DNA from: Ignavibacteriaceae bacterium
Lineage (GTDB): Bacteria > Bacteroidota > Ignavibacteria > Ignavibacteriales > Ignavibacteriaceae
NCBI GenBank assembly: GCA_025449775.1
Contig: JANWIS010000197.1
Coordinates: 1-20,578 of the forward strand
Reading direction: 5' to 3'
Length of the DNA: 20,578 bases
The position numbers and the translations under genes are program-made. Position 1 is the first letter of the stretch. Every line of letters begins with the position of its first letter. The notes under the pieces were generated by a model. It worked only from the letters and a program-made list of their open reading frames with translations, was not told the DNA's origin and did not search any database. Shown here in pieces: positions 7,801 through 15,713 of this stretch.

Positions 7801-10204
7801 TAATTCCATCTCCGCCAACAGGAGCTGGTTTAACAATATTATTTAGAACAAGATCGTTTGCAGATTTCAGCAGAGCAAGTTGTACGGTATCCAAAACATT
7901 TCCTCCGCTGAAAAACAGGTATCGTTTATTAAAGTCATCATATAATCTATTTAAATATGTCTGATGTTTATCGAGATAATAATTTACATCTGCATTCGAT
8001 GAAGCAGGAATTCTTCCAACAAACATCTGTGCAAGATTAATATTTGTTGTATCCCACATTGCAAGCCAGCTGTCGCTGACAGGAAAACCATACGACGGGA
8101 CTAAATTAAGTCTTTCAGTTGATGGAGGTGGTTTATGTTTCTTTTTATAATCGTAGTTCGCATCACCAAGAAGAGCTAAGTAAGATGGAGGTGGAGAAAC
8201 CCAATTTAAATTAGCAAACTGTAAAAAATCTTTTATCGCTTCAGGTTTGTTGTAACCGTAAGAGAACTCATCAAAAATGTCATTAACAAAAACAAGCTCG
8301 TTTCTTAAGTTGTAATTGCTGCTAATAAAATTTATGTAACTCTGTGCCGAACTTTCTAACAATCTGTTTGAAATTAAAATGTAATCTGCTGAATGATTTA
8401 TTTTGCGGAGATTTGAAAAAAATTTTTTGGTTGAAAACTGTGGTGTCCTTGTTAAACTTTCCTTGATAATAAAATACTCATCATTCATCGATACCGTATC
8501 TGTAAAAGTCAGAACAGAGTTTGAAATATTGAATGAAGTAATTTTTTTAAAGACTGGTTTCGTCTTATAAACAAGCATACTTGTCTGAGGCTGAGAAATG
8601 TTTTCTATCTTAATAACTCTCTGCTCATCCTGAATGTTTTCAGAAATACGAAGCAAAAGAGAATCGTTCACTGCTGAATTGTATCTCTGAAAATCAATAT
8701 CTACCCAATCAATTAAAGCCTGGTGCCATCTTAATGAATCGTTCTGCATTCCAAAAATTCTAACAACATTATCTCCGTTAAACAATTGGCTGGAATTATA
8801 AACACCATCCAGGTTCACTGTCTCTTTATAACTAAATAAAATTGTATCCTGAGGAGAGGAAGAATTCAGGCTCAATCCGAAACGATGATTGTTTATAAAC
8901 AACTGATCGGTTGAATAGCTTATTAATCGTACTTTCACATTTACAGAAGTACTCGGAACAAAATTAATTACGTTGAAATTTATCGGGATATCAGATCCGG
9001 CTCCGAGTACAAGCCATGTCCAGACTTTATTTTCCTGCCAGTCAGGAAGCTGAACTCGCGGTGCAACAGCATCGTAATACCAAAGTCTTTCATCGTCTTC
9101 GAAATGAATAAAAGATGTGTGACTGAATAAAGTATCTGTTAATCCTGGAATATTTGTGTTTTGAATGTCAATTCTTCTACCATCATTTCCATCCCAACTA
9201 AACCAGACGATTGATGTATCAGAATAACGATCGAGGTAATTAAAATAATCCTGGCCTAAAGCAACTACCTGCTTGTAATTTCCTTCTCCGTAATTTTTTT
9301 CAGCCCAGAATTCTAGGTAATCTCCCTGGTCAAATGATAAATCGTCTTCTCCTGAAACATAAATTGGAACTTCTTCGCCTTTAAAAAATATTTTAAATGT
9401 TTTCGGATTTAAACTTTGAGGATCTATACCAAAGCTGACAACCTGGTTATAATCGATCCTGTGAATTCCGTCTTCAGATATATTAAGTTTCACATATTCT
9501 TTTGTATAATCGATCCAATTCCCTGTTGAATCTGAAAACAGATTATTTTTTCTGAATGATCGGTACTGTGAAGCCGAATTATAATTGATAATTATTTTAT
9601 CGAGCACTTTATCAAACTCACCTTGAGGAGATGAATTGATAGTAAATGGCAAAATATCTTTAAAATCAATCTTTAGTTTGCAGCTTTGAAGTGCACTTAT
9701 CACTTTTTTCTTCCAGTAGTATGTATGAGTATTAATTTTGATGATTGCACAATAGTAATCCCTTATCCATGTATAACCAATGATTTCAAATTCTGAAGAT
9801 GGGTATTGATCCGAAATAAATTTTCTTAAATCCGGTTTTGATTCTTTATAAACAATAGAAGAGTCTCCAATCAAATTAATTTCACTGTTGAGTGATACTT
9901 CAACACTTTTAATCAGATTATATTTTTGTTCAGCTAATTGTAAATTGATTTTACTTCCCGGAGGGATTGCTACGAAATAAGTTTTTGAGGGCAGAATTGG
10001 TGTTCCCGGAAGACTTTCATTCGAAGCGTTAAAGTAATCAACTACTACTCTGCTGCCAGAAATTTTTTGTGCATAAGGTTCCGGGTCGAAAATAAAATTC
10101 AGTTCTAGAGCATATGGGTTGTTTGCGATAATAACAGATTCGTTTTGAGCAGGAACGAGATCAGAAAATAAAATTGTTAACAGAAGCATGAAAATTAATT
10201 TCAA
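4817..10204 (-). CDS. Gingipain-like C25 family cysteine peptidase with CARDB, ILEI-like and T9SS sorting domains (PorU-like)
   Basis: This protein is 1795 aa counted from a TTG at 10204. An AAGG at 10210-10213 sits 5 bases upstream, and 'MKLIF' supplies the basic end of the signal peptide; an ATG at residue 6 is the alternative. Cleavage is likely after Ala19 ('LVPA|QNES'). Residues about 230-600 resemble the N-terminal region of Bacteroidota C25 proteins ('YVKLNISEDGIHRIDY'). The peptidase domain spans about 605-970, with catalytic His837 ('YIGHSGTESWDN') and Cys869 ('TDFGCSTGKF'), 32 residues apart as in gingipains. Then follow a CARDB-like domain (about 973-1085), an FN3-like segment (1087-1178), an ILEI/FAM3-like domain (about 1225-1345), a beta-sandwich region, a second CARDB (about 1466-1580), an Ig-like segment and a FlgD-like type A sorting domain (1700-1795, 'YNYPNPTSGE'). 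It is exported to the periplasm or surface. It could be the sortase PorU, which is also C25, or a secreted protease cargo; it is longer than PorU of Porphyromonas (about 1160 aa). Confidence 0.88.
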   Translation of the reverse strand: MKLIFMLLLTILFSDLVPAQNESVIIANNPYALELNFIFDPEPYAQKISGSRVVVDYFNASNESLPGTPILPSKTYFVAIPPGSKINLQLAEQKYNLIKSVEVSLNSEINLIGDSSIVYKESKPDLRKFISDQYPSSEFEIIGYTWIRDYYCAIIKINTHTYYWKKKVISALQSCKLKIDFKDILPFTINSSPQGEFDKVLDKIIINYNSASQYRSFRKNNLFSDSTGNWIDYTKEYVKLNISEDGIHRIDYNQVVSFGIDPQSLNPKTFKIFFKGEEVPIYVSGEDDLSFDQGDYLEFWAEKNYGEGNYKQVVALGQDYFNYLDRYSDTSIVWFSWDGNDGRRIDIQNTNIPGLTDTLFSHTSFIHFEDDERLWYYDAVAPRVQLPDWQENKVWTWLVLGAGSDIPINFNVINFVPSTSVNVKVRLISYSTDQLFINNHRFGLSLNSSSPQDTILFSYKETVNLDGVYNSSQLFNGDNVVRIFGMQNDSLRWHQALIDWVDIDFQRYNSAVNDSLLLRISENIQDEQRVIKIENISQPQTSMLVYKTKPVFKKITSFNISNSVLTFTDTVSMNDEYFIIKESLTRTPQFSTKKFFSNLRKINHSADYILISNRLLESSAQSYINFISSNYNLRNELVFVNDIFDEFSYGYNKPEAIKDFLQFANLNWVSPPPSYLALLGDANYDYKKKHKPPPSTERLNLVPSYGFPVSDSWLAMWDTTNINLAQMFVGRIPASSNADVNYYLDKHQTYLNRLYDDFNKRYLFFSGGNVLDTVQLALLKSANDLVLNNIVKPAPVGGDGINFYKTANPPTNFGPYSPEQVNNAIDSSGSFISYIGHSGTESWDNGITEVSDLQSSFNDRLSLITDFGCSTGKFAEPDVDAFGELFISGSQDGQAIAYLGNASWGYVSTSINFPRIFYEELLIDSSLVMSEAHYLAKYTLLNQYGTGEVNRVFNYCNVFFGDPLISFKLPPKPNFSITNGSIVLMDFFPIDTDDSAEVKIEIINFGSVPGDSVLITIEDIYSGSQNYFKEFNIPSPLYKKNIFVKIPVFGKVGEHNLNVELDKNNLVDEIYENDNTAEFNFIVYSTSIRPIEAEKFYNSTKNHFVFLNPVLLADESVSSVKVSFADNEDFLNSIEADIKLDTVTSVYDSLPMQLNKRYWWRARLNAPQISWSEPYSFYNENFDYEWYVNHSFKTDDVQVQNVIFDSTNNLWKLTNYENVLEIGSAGYDDGEFGSIKLNDFEQLPNTFYWGIATALIDSITFESSDYRYFTFYDPAPADSLISYINSLPDGTLLAMAICTDGAQSVLGFSSGTLVRMAIETLGSLYVDSVAYRDSWCIIGKKGAQQGTVPESFRRQFSGPASIDTTIQVFNQNGWVEFPIIKNSAGWIDVTKVDSLISGSSISFIPLGIKNDNSIDTLNTLVFSGNTADISGIDTDTYVSLKLVAELQANQNFETPFLKTLGVNFIPVPELATNYQVVNISDDSVTIGEDIDLSFYVYNVGESKADSFNIKVEVINEDNSRLTIFTQQIDSLSSDDRKLFNLIHNTISGSGLKSFLISIDSDNQVRELYEDNNFFSIPFYIQPDTTTPTIAITFDGNDIVDGDYISPQPVIHIELTDESLLPISDPSSVMVHLNDELIPSDTSIITYQFSTTNPKVTVDFTPALADGEYAIKILWRDAEGNIVDSSGVEKFFLVSNEAKILYVYNYPNPTSGETYFTFKLTQVPEEIRVKIFTIAGRLVKELIYSSSDLKFDFNKLYWNGRDEDGDALANGVYLYKVIMKAGENSEEVTQKLAIVK

Positions 10205-10209
10205 TTTAA

Positions 10210-10213
10210 CCTT
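10210..10213 (-). promoter_or_regulatory. Weak Shine-Dalgarno site deciding the TTG start of the C25 gene
   Basis: The minus strand reads AAGG, 5 bases before TTG 10204 but about 20 bases before the alternative ATG at 10189. The spacing favours the TTG. The TTG start also keeps a Lys at position 2 of the signal peptide, as expected for Sec export. Confidence 0.45.
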
Positions 10214-10230
10214 GTCTTTTATATTGATTA

Positions 10231-10259
10231 AATATATTTCTGTTGCCTGTGCTATCCAA
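10231..10259 (-). promoter_or_regulatory. Candidate promoter for the C25 peptidase gene (TTGGAT-N17-TATATT)
   Basis: On the minus strand a TTGGAT hexamer (10254-10259) and a TATATT hexamer (10231-10236) are separated by exactly 17 bases. This is the spacing of a sigma-70-type promoter. The expected transcript would start near 10224, leaving a leader of about 20 bases with the AAGG. The -35 matches consensus at only 3 of 6 positions, and the -10 at 5 of 6. It would let the protease be expressed apart from the glycosyltransferase operon. Confidence 0.4.
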
Positions 10260-10267
10260 GCTAATTA

Positions 10268-10987
10268 TTAAGTGTCCCCTGATTCTGAATATTTTAATTT
10301 TATGACCTGGAAGAAAAAAGCCGGAATACCGATTACATATCTTTTCCATAATCTTAGCGGTTCGGAGAACATTCTGAAAATCCATTCGATTCCAATCTTA
10401 CGCATTAAAACTGGTGCTCTTTTTTTCGTACCGAAGTAAAACTCAAAAAAATTACCAACACAAATTATTACTTTGGATCCGGATGACTGAGATAATTTAT
10501 AACCAAATATTTCCTGTTTTGGAACTCCCATCCCGATTACGATCAGGTTTGTCTCAAAACCATTAATGTAATTAATAACTGTGTCGGATTCCGATTCAGC
10601 GAAGTAACCATCGTGATAAGCGACAAGTTTTATTCCGTTCTTAACAGCTTCATTCCTTATAAATTTTTCGCCAAAATTACCTCCAACAATCATCATCGGA
10701 AATTCATCCCTGATTATTTCATTCAATATCTTTTCATTCATAGCAGTTGCATCGATTCGTTCAATATTTTTTTTACCAAATAATTTCATTGCAAAGTAAA
10801 CACCAACATCAGCCTGGTATGCTGTAAAATTTGTATCGATTAATTTTTTATAAGCTTTATCCTTGAAATAAATATTCAGACAATGCTGATTCAGGTATGT
10901 TAACAACAATGATTCTTTTCTCTTTATAGAGTTTAAAACGTTTTGTTTGATTTCTTCTGAATTGAGTAAAAGTTTATCAAATATCAT
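10268..10987 (-). CDS. WecG/TagA/CpsF family (GT26) glycosyltransferase
   Basis: This protein has 239 aa, the normal length for the family. GT26 enzymes such as WecG and TagA transfer an N-acetyl-hexosamine-type sugar from a UDP donor to an undecaprenyl-diphosphate-linked GlcNAc, the second step of many surface glycans. Visible signatures are Asp60 in 'QADVGVYFA' (the place of the family's 'PDG' catalytic Asp), 'VGGNFGEKF' (101-109), 'GMGVPKQE' (152-159), 'VGNFFEFYFGTKKRAP' (177-192) and the C-terminal 'EWIFRMFSEPLRLWKRY' (201-217), which mediates membrane contact in TagA. It is the last of four glycosyltransferase genes; its ATG overlaps the upstream stop as ATGA (10984-10987). The exact sugar is not predictable. 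The first part of the usual 'PDG' motif is altered (Ala-Asp-Val-Gly), so the substrate or kinetics may differ. Confidence 0.9.
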   Translation of the reverse strand: MIFDKLLLNSEEIKQNVLNSIKRKESLLLTYLNQHCLNIYFKDKAYKKLIDTNFTAYQADVGVYFAMKLFGKKNIERIDATAMNEKILNEIIRDEFPMMIVGGNFGEKFIRNEAVKNGIKLVAYHDGYFAESESDTVINYINGFETNLIVIGMGVPKQEIFGYKLSQSSGSKVIICVGNFFEFYFGTKKRAPVLMRKIGIEWIFRMFSEPLRLWKRYVIGIPAFFFQVIKLKYSESGDT

Positions 10988-12075
10988 TTGGAATCAAGAA
11001 GTGAGTTATAGATTTTTTCAACGCTTGAAAAATAATTATTAAAATCACAATTCCGTTTCACCTTATCATATAAATTTTCTCCGAGATCTTTACCTCTATC
11101 TGGATTGTTCAATAGATAAATAATTTTTTCAGCTAGCTGCTTATGATTTCCCGGTTCAATCAGAATCCCGTTTTTTCCATCTTCAATAAATTCATGTATT
11201 CCTCCCGTGTCTCCGCCAATGAATGGTTTTTTAAACATTCCGGCTTCTAACATCACAAAAGGAAATGGTTCAATCTTCGAAGGCAGTACAATTGTATCAG
11301 AAATAGAATATAATTGATAACTTTTTCTGGATGGGGGAATTGTTTTTATGCAATCTTTATTAACAAATAATTCTTTATGAAATTTTTTGTCTTCAACACT
11401 TCCACTTAATAATAGGATTACATTATTAAATTTTTCTTTTACGATCTCAAAGGATTTTATAAGAGTGTCGTAACCTTTTACTTTATTTATTCTCCCCATA
11501 AACAATAAAATTTTCTTCCCAGCTGTAACACCAAGTTTTTCTTTTAGTTCTTCCTTTTCTTTTTCAGAAACTTCAGGAAGCTGTTCTGATGGATTGTGAA
11601 GCACAACAAGTGATTCCGGTTTTACAAAATAATTTCTAGTTAAATGATCTGCCACTGAATTGCTCACACAAATAATCTTGTCGGCTTGAAAACTAATTTT
11701 CCTGAATCCTTTTACAAAACTGTGAACTGATGTTACAGTTTTTATATTTAATTCCTTCGCTATCTGAACGGAAATATATTCCGGGAACCTGTGATGAGTA
11801 TGAATTAATTCAATATTATTTTTTTCAATGTATTCTTTTAGACTGTTATAAAAACTATTTCTGTATAGAATATTTTTAAAACCGGTGGAAAAATCTACCA
11901 GCTTAATATTTAATTCCTGAAATTCCTCCAGTCTGTCAAGCGAATCTCCGCCGTTAGTAAGGAAATACACTTTATATTGATTGTTAGCAGAAAAATATTT
12001 TAGATAGAGATAAACTAACTTGCTTCTTCCGCAGCTGTAATTAAAATTCGGTGTGATGTGAAGAATCTTTTTCAT
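10984..12075 (-). CDS. GT4-type glycosyltransferase (GT-B fold), third gene of the glycan operon
   Basis: This protein has 363 aa. The N-terminal Rossmann half begins 'MKKILHITPNFNYSCGRSKL', with 'IELIHTHHRFPEY' (88-100) and 'ADKIICVSNSVADHL' (131-145), all typical of acceptor-side GT4 domains. The C-terminal donor half has 'FMGRINKVKGYDTLIKSF' (192-209) and the EX7E motif Glu269-Glu277 ('EPFPFVMLEAG'), followed by 'GGDTGGIHEFIEDGKNG', which binds the nucleotide-sugar phosphates. It has no signal peptide or membrane segment and should act at the cytoplasmic face of the membrane on a lipid-linked acceptor. It is coupled by 4-base ATGA overlaps to the genes on both sides. The donor sugar cannot be inferred. 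Confidence 0.9.
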   Translation of the reverse strand: MKKILHITPNFNYSCGRSKLVYLYLKYFSANNQYKVYFLTNGGDSLDRLEEFQELNIKLVDFSTGFKNILYRNSFYNSLKEYIEKNNIELIHTHHRFPEYISVQIAKELNIKTVTSVHSFVKGFRKISFQADKIICVSNSVADHLTRNYFVKPESLVVLHNPSEQLPEVSEKEKEELKEKLGVTAGKKILLFMGRINKVKGYDTLIKSFEIVKEKFNNVILLLSGSVEDKKFHKELFVNKDCIKTIPPSRKSYQLYSISDTIVLPSKIEPFPFVMLEAGMFKKPFIGGDTGGIHEFIEDGKNGILIEPGNHKQLAEKIIYLLNNPDRGKDLGENLYDKVKRNCDFNNYFSSVEKIYNSLLDSK

Positions 12076-13208
12076 CTTCCGGCAAGATTCAGATAAATTT
12101 GTTCTATCTGATTTATAAAACTTTTTTGATTGTACTTTTTCTCGATGGCTTTAATTCCATTCTCACCTGATATTTTTCTTGAATTTTCATTGTTCAGAAG
12201 TTCCAGTACTTTTTCTTCAGCATCTTTCAAATCAGCTGGATGATATATTCTTCCGCAATTATTATCTTCAATAATTTCTTTAAATCCGCCAACATCAGGA
12301 GCTACTACTGGAACTTTGTTTGCCATCGCTTCCCACATAGTTAAAGGCATTCCTTCCCAATCAGATGTGAAGAGAACAATATCAAATAAATAATAAAAGT
12401 TTTCAATCCCTTCCACATATCCCATAAATTTTATATCCTTACTCAGTCCATATTTATTAACAAGTTTCTGTAAATTAGCTTCTAATTTACCTTCACCAAA
12501 AATAAGCAGACAAATATTCTTCTTTTTTAAAATCAAGTCCCTGAAAAGTTCAATTGCTTTGTCGGCTCTTTTCTGAATTTCAAGTCTTCCAATAAATGCA
12601 ATTATTAATTTTCCACCCTTGATTTTCAAAATTGATTTGAGCATTTCGGGATCTATATCAAATGAAGATTGATTTACTGCGCAACCGTTATAGTAAACAA
12701 CCGGTTCCGGGAAAAGTGTTGTTTCCTTTAATAATAATTCCTTACTTCGTTTTGAAGGCACAAGCACAACATCTGTTTTACCAAATAAATTAATTGTGTT
12801 GTGAATGAACCGATAAATTATTTTTTCTAAAAGGTTATTATATGGATTCCCGTTTAAAAATAATCCGTGATAGTTGAATATTGATTTTTTCTTAAGAAAT
12901 AAATTTACTAACCCGGATATTGAATATGCTTTAATCATATGTGTATGAATTATTTCAATCTCATTATCCCTAATAAAACTTAAAATTTCAATAAAAGTTT
13001 TAATTGATATTTTCTTTTTCAGAGAATGTGATACAAACACTTTAACACCAAGTGAACCTAATTCCCTTTCAATTTTTTCTCCGCCTTGAAAGATGAGAAA
13101 GTGCTGGAACTTTGTTCTATCAGAATTTTTAAAAATCATTTTCAGGTGTGAATAAACTCCATCTGTTCTGCCTGTGATATGATTAACGATATGACAGATC
13201 TTAATCAC
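12072..13208 (-). CDS. GT4-type glycosyltransferase, second gene of the glycan operon, GTG start
   Basis: This protein has 378 aa. The start codon is GTG at 13208, overlapping the TGA of the upstream gene as GTGA; the first residues 'MIKICHIVNHITGRTDGVYSHL' are the normal first strand and glycine loop, so no shorter start is sensible. Further marks are 'IEIIHTHMIKAYSISGL' (84-100), 'VLVPSKRSKELL' (148-159), 'FIGRLEIQKRADKAIELF' (205-222), 'FGEGKLEANLQKL' (237-249) and an intact EX7E motif, Glu285-Glu293 ('DWEGMPLTMWEAMA'). It closes with 'APDVGGFKEIIEDNNCG'. This is a full GT-B enzyme using an activated sugar, presumably elongating the same lipid-linked glycan as its operon partners. Substrate is unknown. 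Confidence 0.9.
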   Translation of the reverse strand: MIKICHIVNHITGRTDGVYSHLKMIFKNSDRTKFQHFLIFQGGEKIERELGSLGVKVFVSHSLKKKISIKTFIEILSFIRDNEIEIIHTHMIKAYSISGLVNLFLKKKSIFNYHGLFLNGNPYNNLLEKIIYRFIHNTINLFGKTDVVLVPSKRSKELLLKETTLFPEPVVYYNGCAVNQSSFDIDPEMLKSILKIKGGKLIIAFIGRLEIQKRADKAIELFRDLILKKKNICLLIFGEGKLEANLQKLVNKYGLSKDIKFMGYVEGIENFYYLFDIVLFTSDWEGMPLTMWEAMANKVPVVAPDVGGFKEIIEDNNCGRIYHPADLKDAEEKVLELLNNENSRKISGENGIKAIEKKYNQKSFINQIEQIYLNLAGR

Positions 13209-14287
13209 AAAACACTTTCATAAGCTGAGATATATTTTCCGGCAATGTTTTCCCAGTTCAGCTGTTGATTGATTTTACAGGCATTTTCAGAAATCATATT
13301 TAAATCATATGCACCATTATGAATTTTAGTTAATAACTCTACCAATTCAGTCTGCGAAGAAGACTTATAAATGAATCCATTCACTCCGTTTTCAATAAAA
13401 TCTTTCATCCCAGTCTTTTCATTTACAATCGGGATTAATCCTGACAACATACACTCACCTAAAAAAATTGAGAATGTATCAAATGCTGGAGACTTAATAA
13501 CAAAGTGTTTACCTTTTAGAAAATTAATTAATTCATCATGTTTCTTCTGTCCGGCATTAATTATTTCAATATTGCCAGATGATTTCAATTCTGTTACTTC
13601 TCCAACAATAAATATTTCTAATTTAAATGTTATGCTTAGTAAAAGATTTAGCAATTCATCTAATCCTCTTTTTATGTAATTGTTCAAACCATTATAGAAG
13701 ACAAGCATCAGTTTATTTTCTATTGTTGGAAATTTATTTGGCTGATAAAAAATATTGCTCACACCGTTTGGAATTATACGAACTTTATCCTCCGGAAATT
13801 TATAGCAGTTTTTGAACGATTCGAGAAGAAGAGATGATGGGAAAATGAGCAGATCAGAGTTCTTGACAATATTTTTTTCTACCCACGAATCAACGAAATG
13901 TTTCTTCTGCCAGGATGATTTTCCAGGAAGCTCAAATTTAACCAGACCATGAAGTGTTGAAATGATTTTACTTTTTATTAATGGTCCGAATAAAAATAAA
14001 AACTGCATAAATCTTTGACTATTCACCAGATGTATAATATCAAACCGTTCTTTGAAAATAATTTTTATCAACGAAAAAATTCCTAATCTCTTTACTGAAT
14101 CAGAATTAATTTCGCTTCCAAATAATTTTTTAAAAATCGAACTGTTTTTATAATCGCTGAAGAAATATTCAACAAAGACAACCTGCTTACCATTTCTTAA
14201 ATACTCTTTATAAAGTTCGCGGGCAACTCTTTCAGGTCCCGAAACTACTTTCCCGTCTCCATATTTTCCGATCAAAGCTATTTTCAT
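13205..14287 (-). CDS. GT4-like glycosyltransferase, first gene of the glycan operon, with D-x7-E in place of EX7E
   Basis: This protein has 360 aa and an ATG at 14287, with only a poor GGAT-type ribosome site. The N-terminal half starts 'MKIALIGKYGDGKVVSGPERVARELYKEY', a typical GT4 opening, and includes 'FDIIHLVNSQRFM' (82-94), 'IISTLHGLVKFE' (108-119) and 'DLLIFPSSLLLESF' (145-158). 'VRIIPNGVSNIF' (169-180) is the usual linker before the donor domain. The region equivalent to EX7E reads Asp270-Glu278 ('FDTFSIFLGECMLSG'), so the first acidic residue is Asp. The loop 'NEKTGMKDFIENGVNGFI' (289-306) is normal. A family match is secure, activity likely, and the substrate unknown. A 169-base AT-rich gap separates it from the upstream EnvC-like gene. 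Confidence 0.85.
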   Translation of the reverse strand: MKIALIGKYGDGKVVSGPERVARELYKEYLRNGKQVVFVEYFFSDYKNSSIFKKLFGSEINSDSVKRLGIFSLIKIIFKERFDIIHLVNSQRFMQFLFLFGPLIKSKIISTLHGLVKFELPGKSSWQKKHFVDSWVEKNIVKNSDLLIFPSSLLLESFKNCYKFPEDKVRIIPNGVSNIFYQPNKFPTIENKLMLVFYNGLNNYIKRGLDELLNLLLSITFKLEIFIVGEVTELKSSGNIEIINAGQKKHDELINFLKGKHFVIKSPAFDTFSIFLGECMLSGLIPIVNEKTGMKDFIENGVNGFIYKSSSQTELVELLTKIHNGAYDLNMISENACKINQQLNWENIAGKYISAYESVL

Positions 14288-14456
14288 TATTTTTCAGATC
14301 CAAGAATTCGTACTAAAAATTGAAGAGTAATAAGCGGAAATAAATAATTTATAAATTGAAGAATTGAAAGGTATATAAAGTTGGATATTAAAATTTTGTA
14401 TGGGCTAATATTCTCAGCTGGATTAAACAAGAAACATCATATAAAAAAAGTCGATA

Positions 14457-15713
14457 TTATTTCTTTGCAAGCCATAGTTCAGGATTTTGTTTTTCCCGGG
14501 ATTTCCAGATTTCAAAATGCAGAACCTCACCATCCAACCCTTCTGCAACTAATGCAAGAACCGAACCTCCATTTACTTTATCTCCTTCGGTAACAAATAT
14601 TTCAGCCAGATGGCTGTATACACTACGGTATCCATCTTTGTGAGAAACAATAACTACATTTCCATAGCCAGGAAGCCAATCGATTGCTGCAATAACACCT
14701 TCACTTACACAACGAACATTTTTTTCTTTCCCGGCAACGATATCAATTCCATAATTTAAAGTAACTGTATTGAGGTTTTTATTTTTATTTTCACCGAACT
14801 TACGAATGATTTTTCCTTTATGCAGAGGCCAGATCATTTTACCTTTTAAATTCGCAAATGATGAAAACTTTTCAGTGCTCAGATCATATTCAACTCCGGA
14901 ACTTTCTTCCCTGATCTTGCTTTTCTCATCAAAAGAATTTTCTTCTGATGCAAGCTGTTCTTTATTCTTTAATTCACTTTCACGTTTTTTTCGTTCAGCT
15001 TCTTCAACAAGTTGCACAATCAGGTTTTCTATTTTATCCTGTGCCTGTTTTTTTGCATTAATAAGTTTCTTCAGCTCGTTCTTGTTCTTTTTAATTGAGG
15101 ACAGAACTTTTTTCTTGTCATTAAGTTTTGAGTTTAAGGATTTCTTTTCAACCTCCTTAGATGCAACTAATTCATATTTTTCTGCATTCTCTTTCTCCAG
15201 TATCTTTTTTGCATCAGCCAGTTCAATCTTTTTATCATTCAGCTTATTTAAATCTTTCTTCCTCTGCTCCGAAAATACCTGCAGGTAATAGGTTCTCATC
15301 ACAGCTTGCTGAAGTGACGCAGAATTAATCAGACTTTCAAGTTCGTTAAAAGGTCCTTTCTTATAAATTGAAACAATGTATCCTGCATAATTTTCTTTTA
15401 ATGATTTTATATCTGATTGAATGTTAGAAATTCTTTTTTCAACTCTGTTAATTTCATTCTGCTTGGTATTAATTTCTTTTCTAAGGCTCCCAATCATTCT
15501 GTTCATCAGGAAACTTTGCTTATTCAGGTTTTCAACTGCTTCAAAGGATTTTTTTTCAGCAGTAGTTTTTGAATTTAAATCTGATTCAAGATTTTTAATT
15601 TCACCTTTAATTTTGGAAAGCTCGGTTTCCTTCCGCTGAATATCCTCCTGCTGAGAAAATGTTTCAATGAAGAAAACAGATATTAGAAAAATGTATTTAA
15701 GTGAGGTTACCAT
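14457..15713 (-). CDS. EnvC-like LytM/M23-domain protein with N-terminal coiled coil, probable amidase activator
   Basis: This protein has 418 aa. A signal peptide ends near Ser20 ('FIETFS|QQ'). Residues about 22-255 are Lys/Glu-rich heptad coiled coil, as in EnvC. The LytM domain is about 295-418: 'GKMIWPLHKGKIIRKFGE', 'NYGIDIVAG', 'IAAIDWLPGYGNVVIVSHKDGY', 'YSHLA', 'GEVLHFEIW', 'NPELWLAKK'. Active M23 enzymes have HxxxD and HxH. Here the first His is Asn320 (Asp324 kept), and the HxH reads Val397-Leu-His399. One zinc ligand and one catalytic His are therefore missing, while His368 is kept. This resembles EnvC, which does not cut peptidoglycan itself but activates periplasmic amidases at division. 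The ATG at 15713 overlaps the upstream gene's stop by 7 bases. I am sure of the family; the activator role is inferred from the substitutions. Confidence 0.87.
   Translation of the reverse strand: MVTSLKYIFLISVFFIETFSQQEDIQRKETELSKIKGEIKNLESDLNSKTTAEKKSFEAVENLNKQSFLMNRMIGSLRKEINTKQNEINRVEKRISNIQSDIKSLKENYAGYIVSIYKKGPFNELESLINSASLQQAVMRTYYLQVFSEQRKKDLNKLNDKKIELADAKKILEKENAEKYELVASKEVEKKSLNSKLNDKKKVLSSIKKNKNELKKLINAKKQAQDKIENLIVQLVEEAERKKRESELKNKEQLASEENSFDEKSKIREESSGVEYDLSTEKFSSFANLKGKMIWPLHKGKIIRKFGENKNKNLNTVTLNYGIDIVAGKEKNVRCVSEGVIAAIDWLPGYGNVVIVSHKDGYRSVYSHLAEIFVTEGDKVNGGSVLALVAEGLDGEVLHFEIWKSREKQNPELWLAKK

Noticed and set aside
14770..15288. Plus-strand open frame of 172 codons, Phe/Ser-rich, opposite the EnvC-like gene
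   Set aside because: It is the antisense reading of a Lys/Glu-rich coiled coil (AAA/GAA/AAG codons give TTT/TTC/CTT), which automatically yields a Phe/Ser/Leu frame. It has no ribosome site or family features, and the minus-strand gene is certain.
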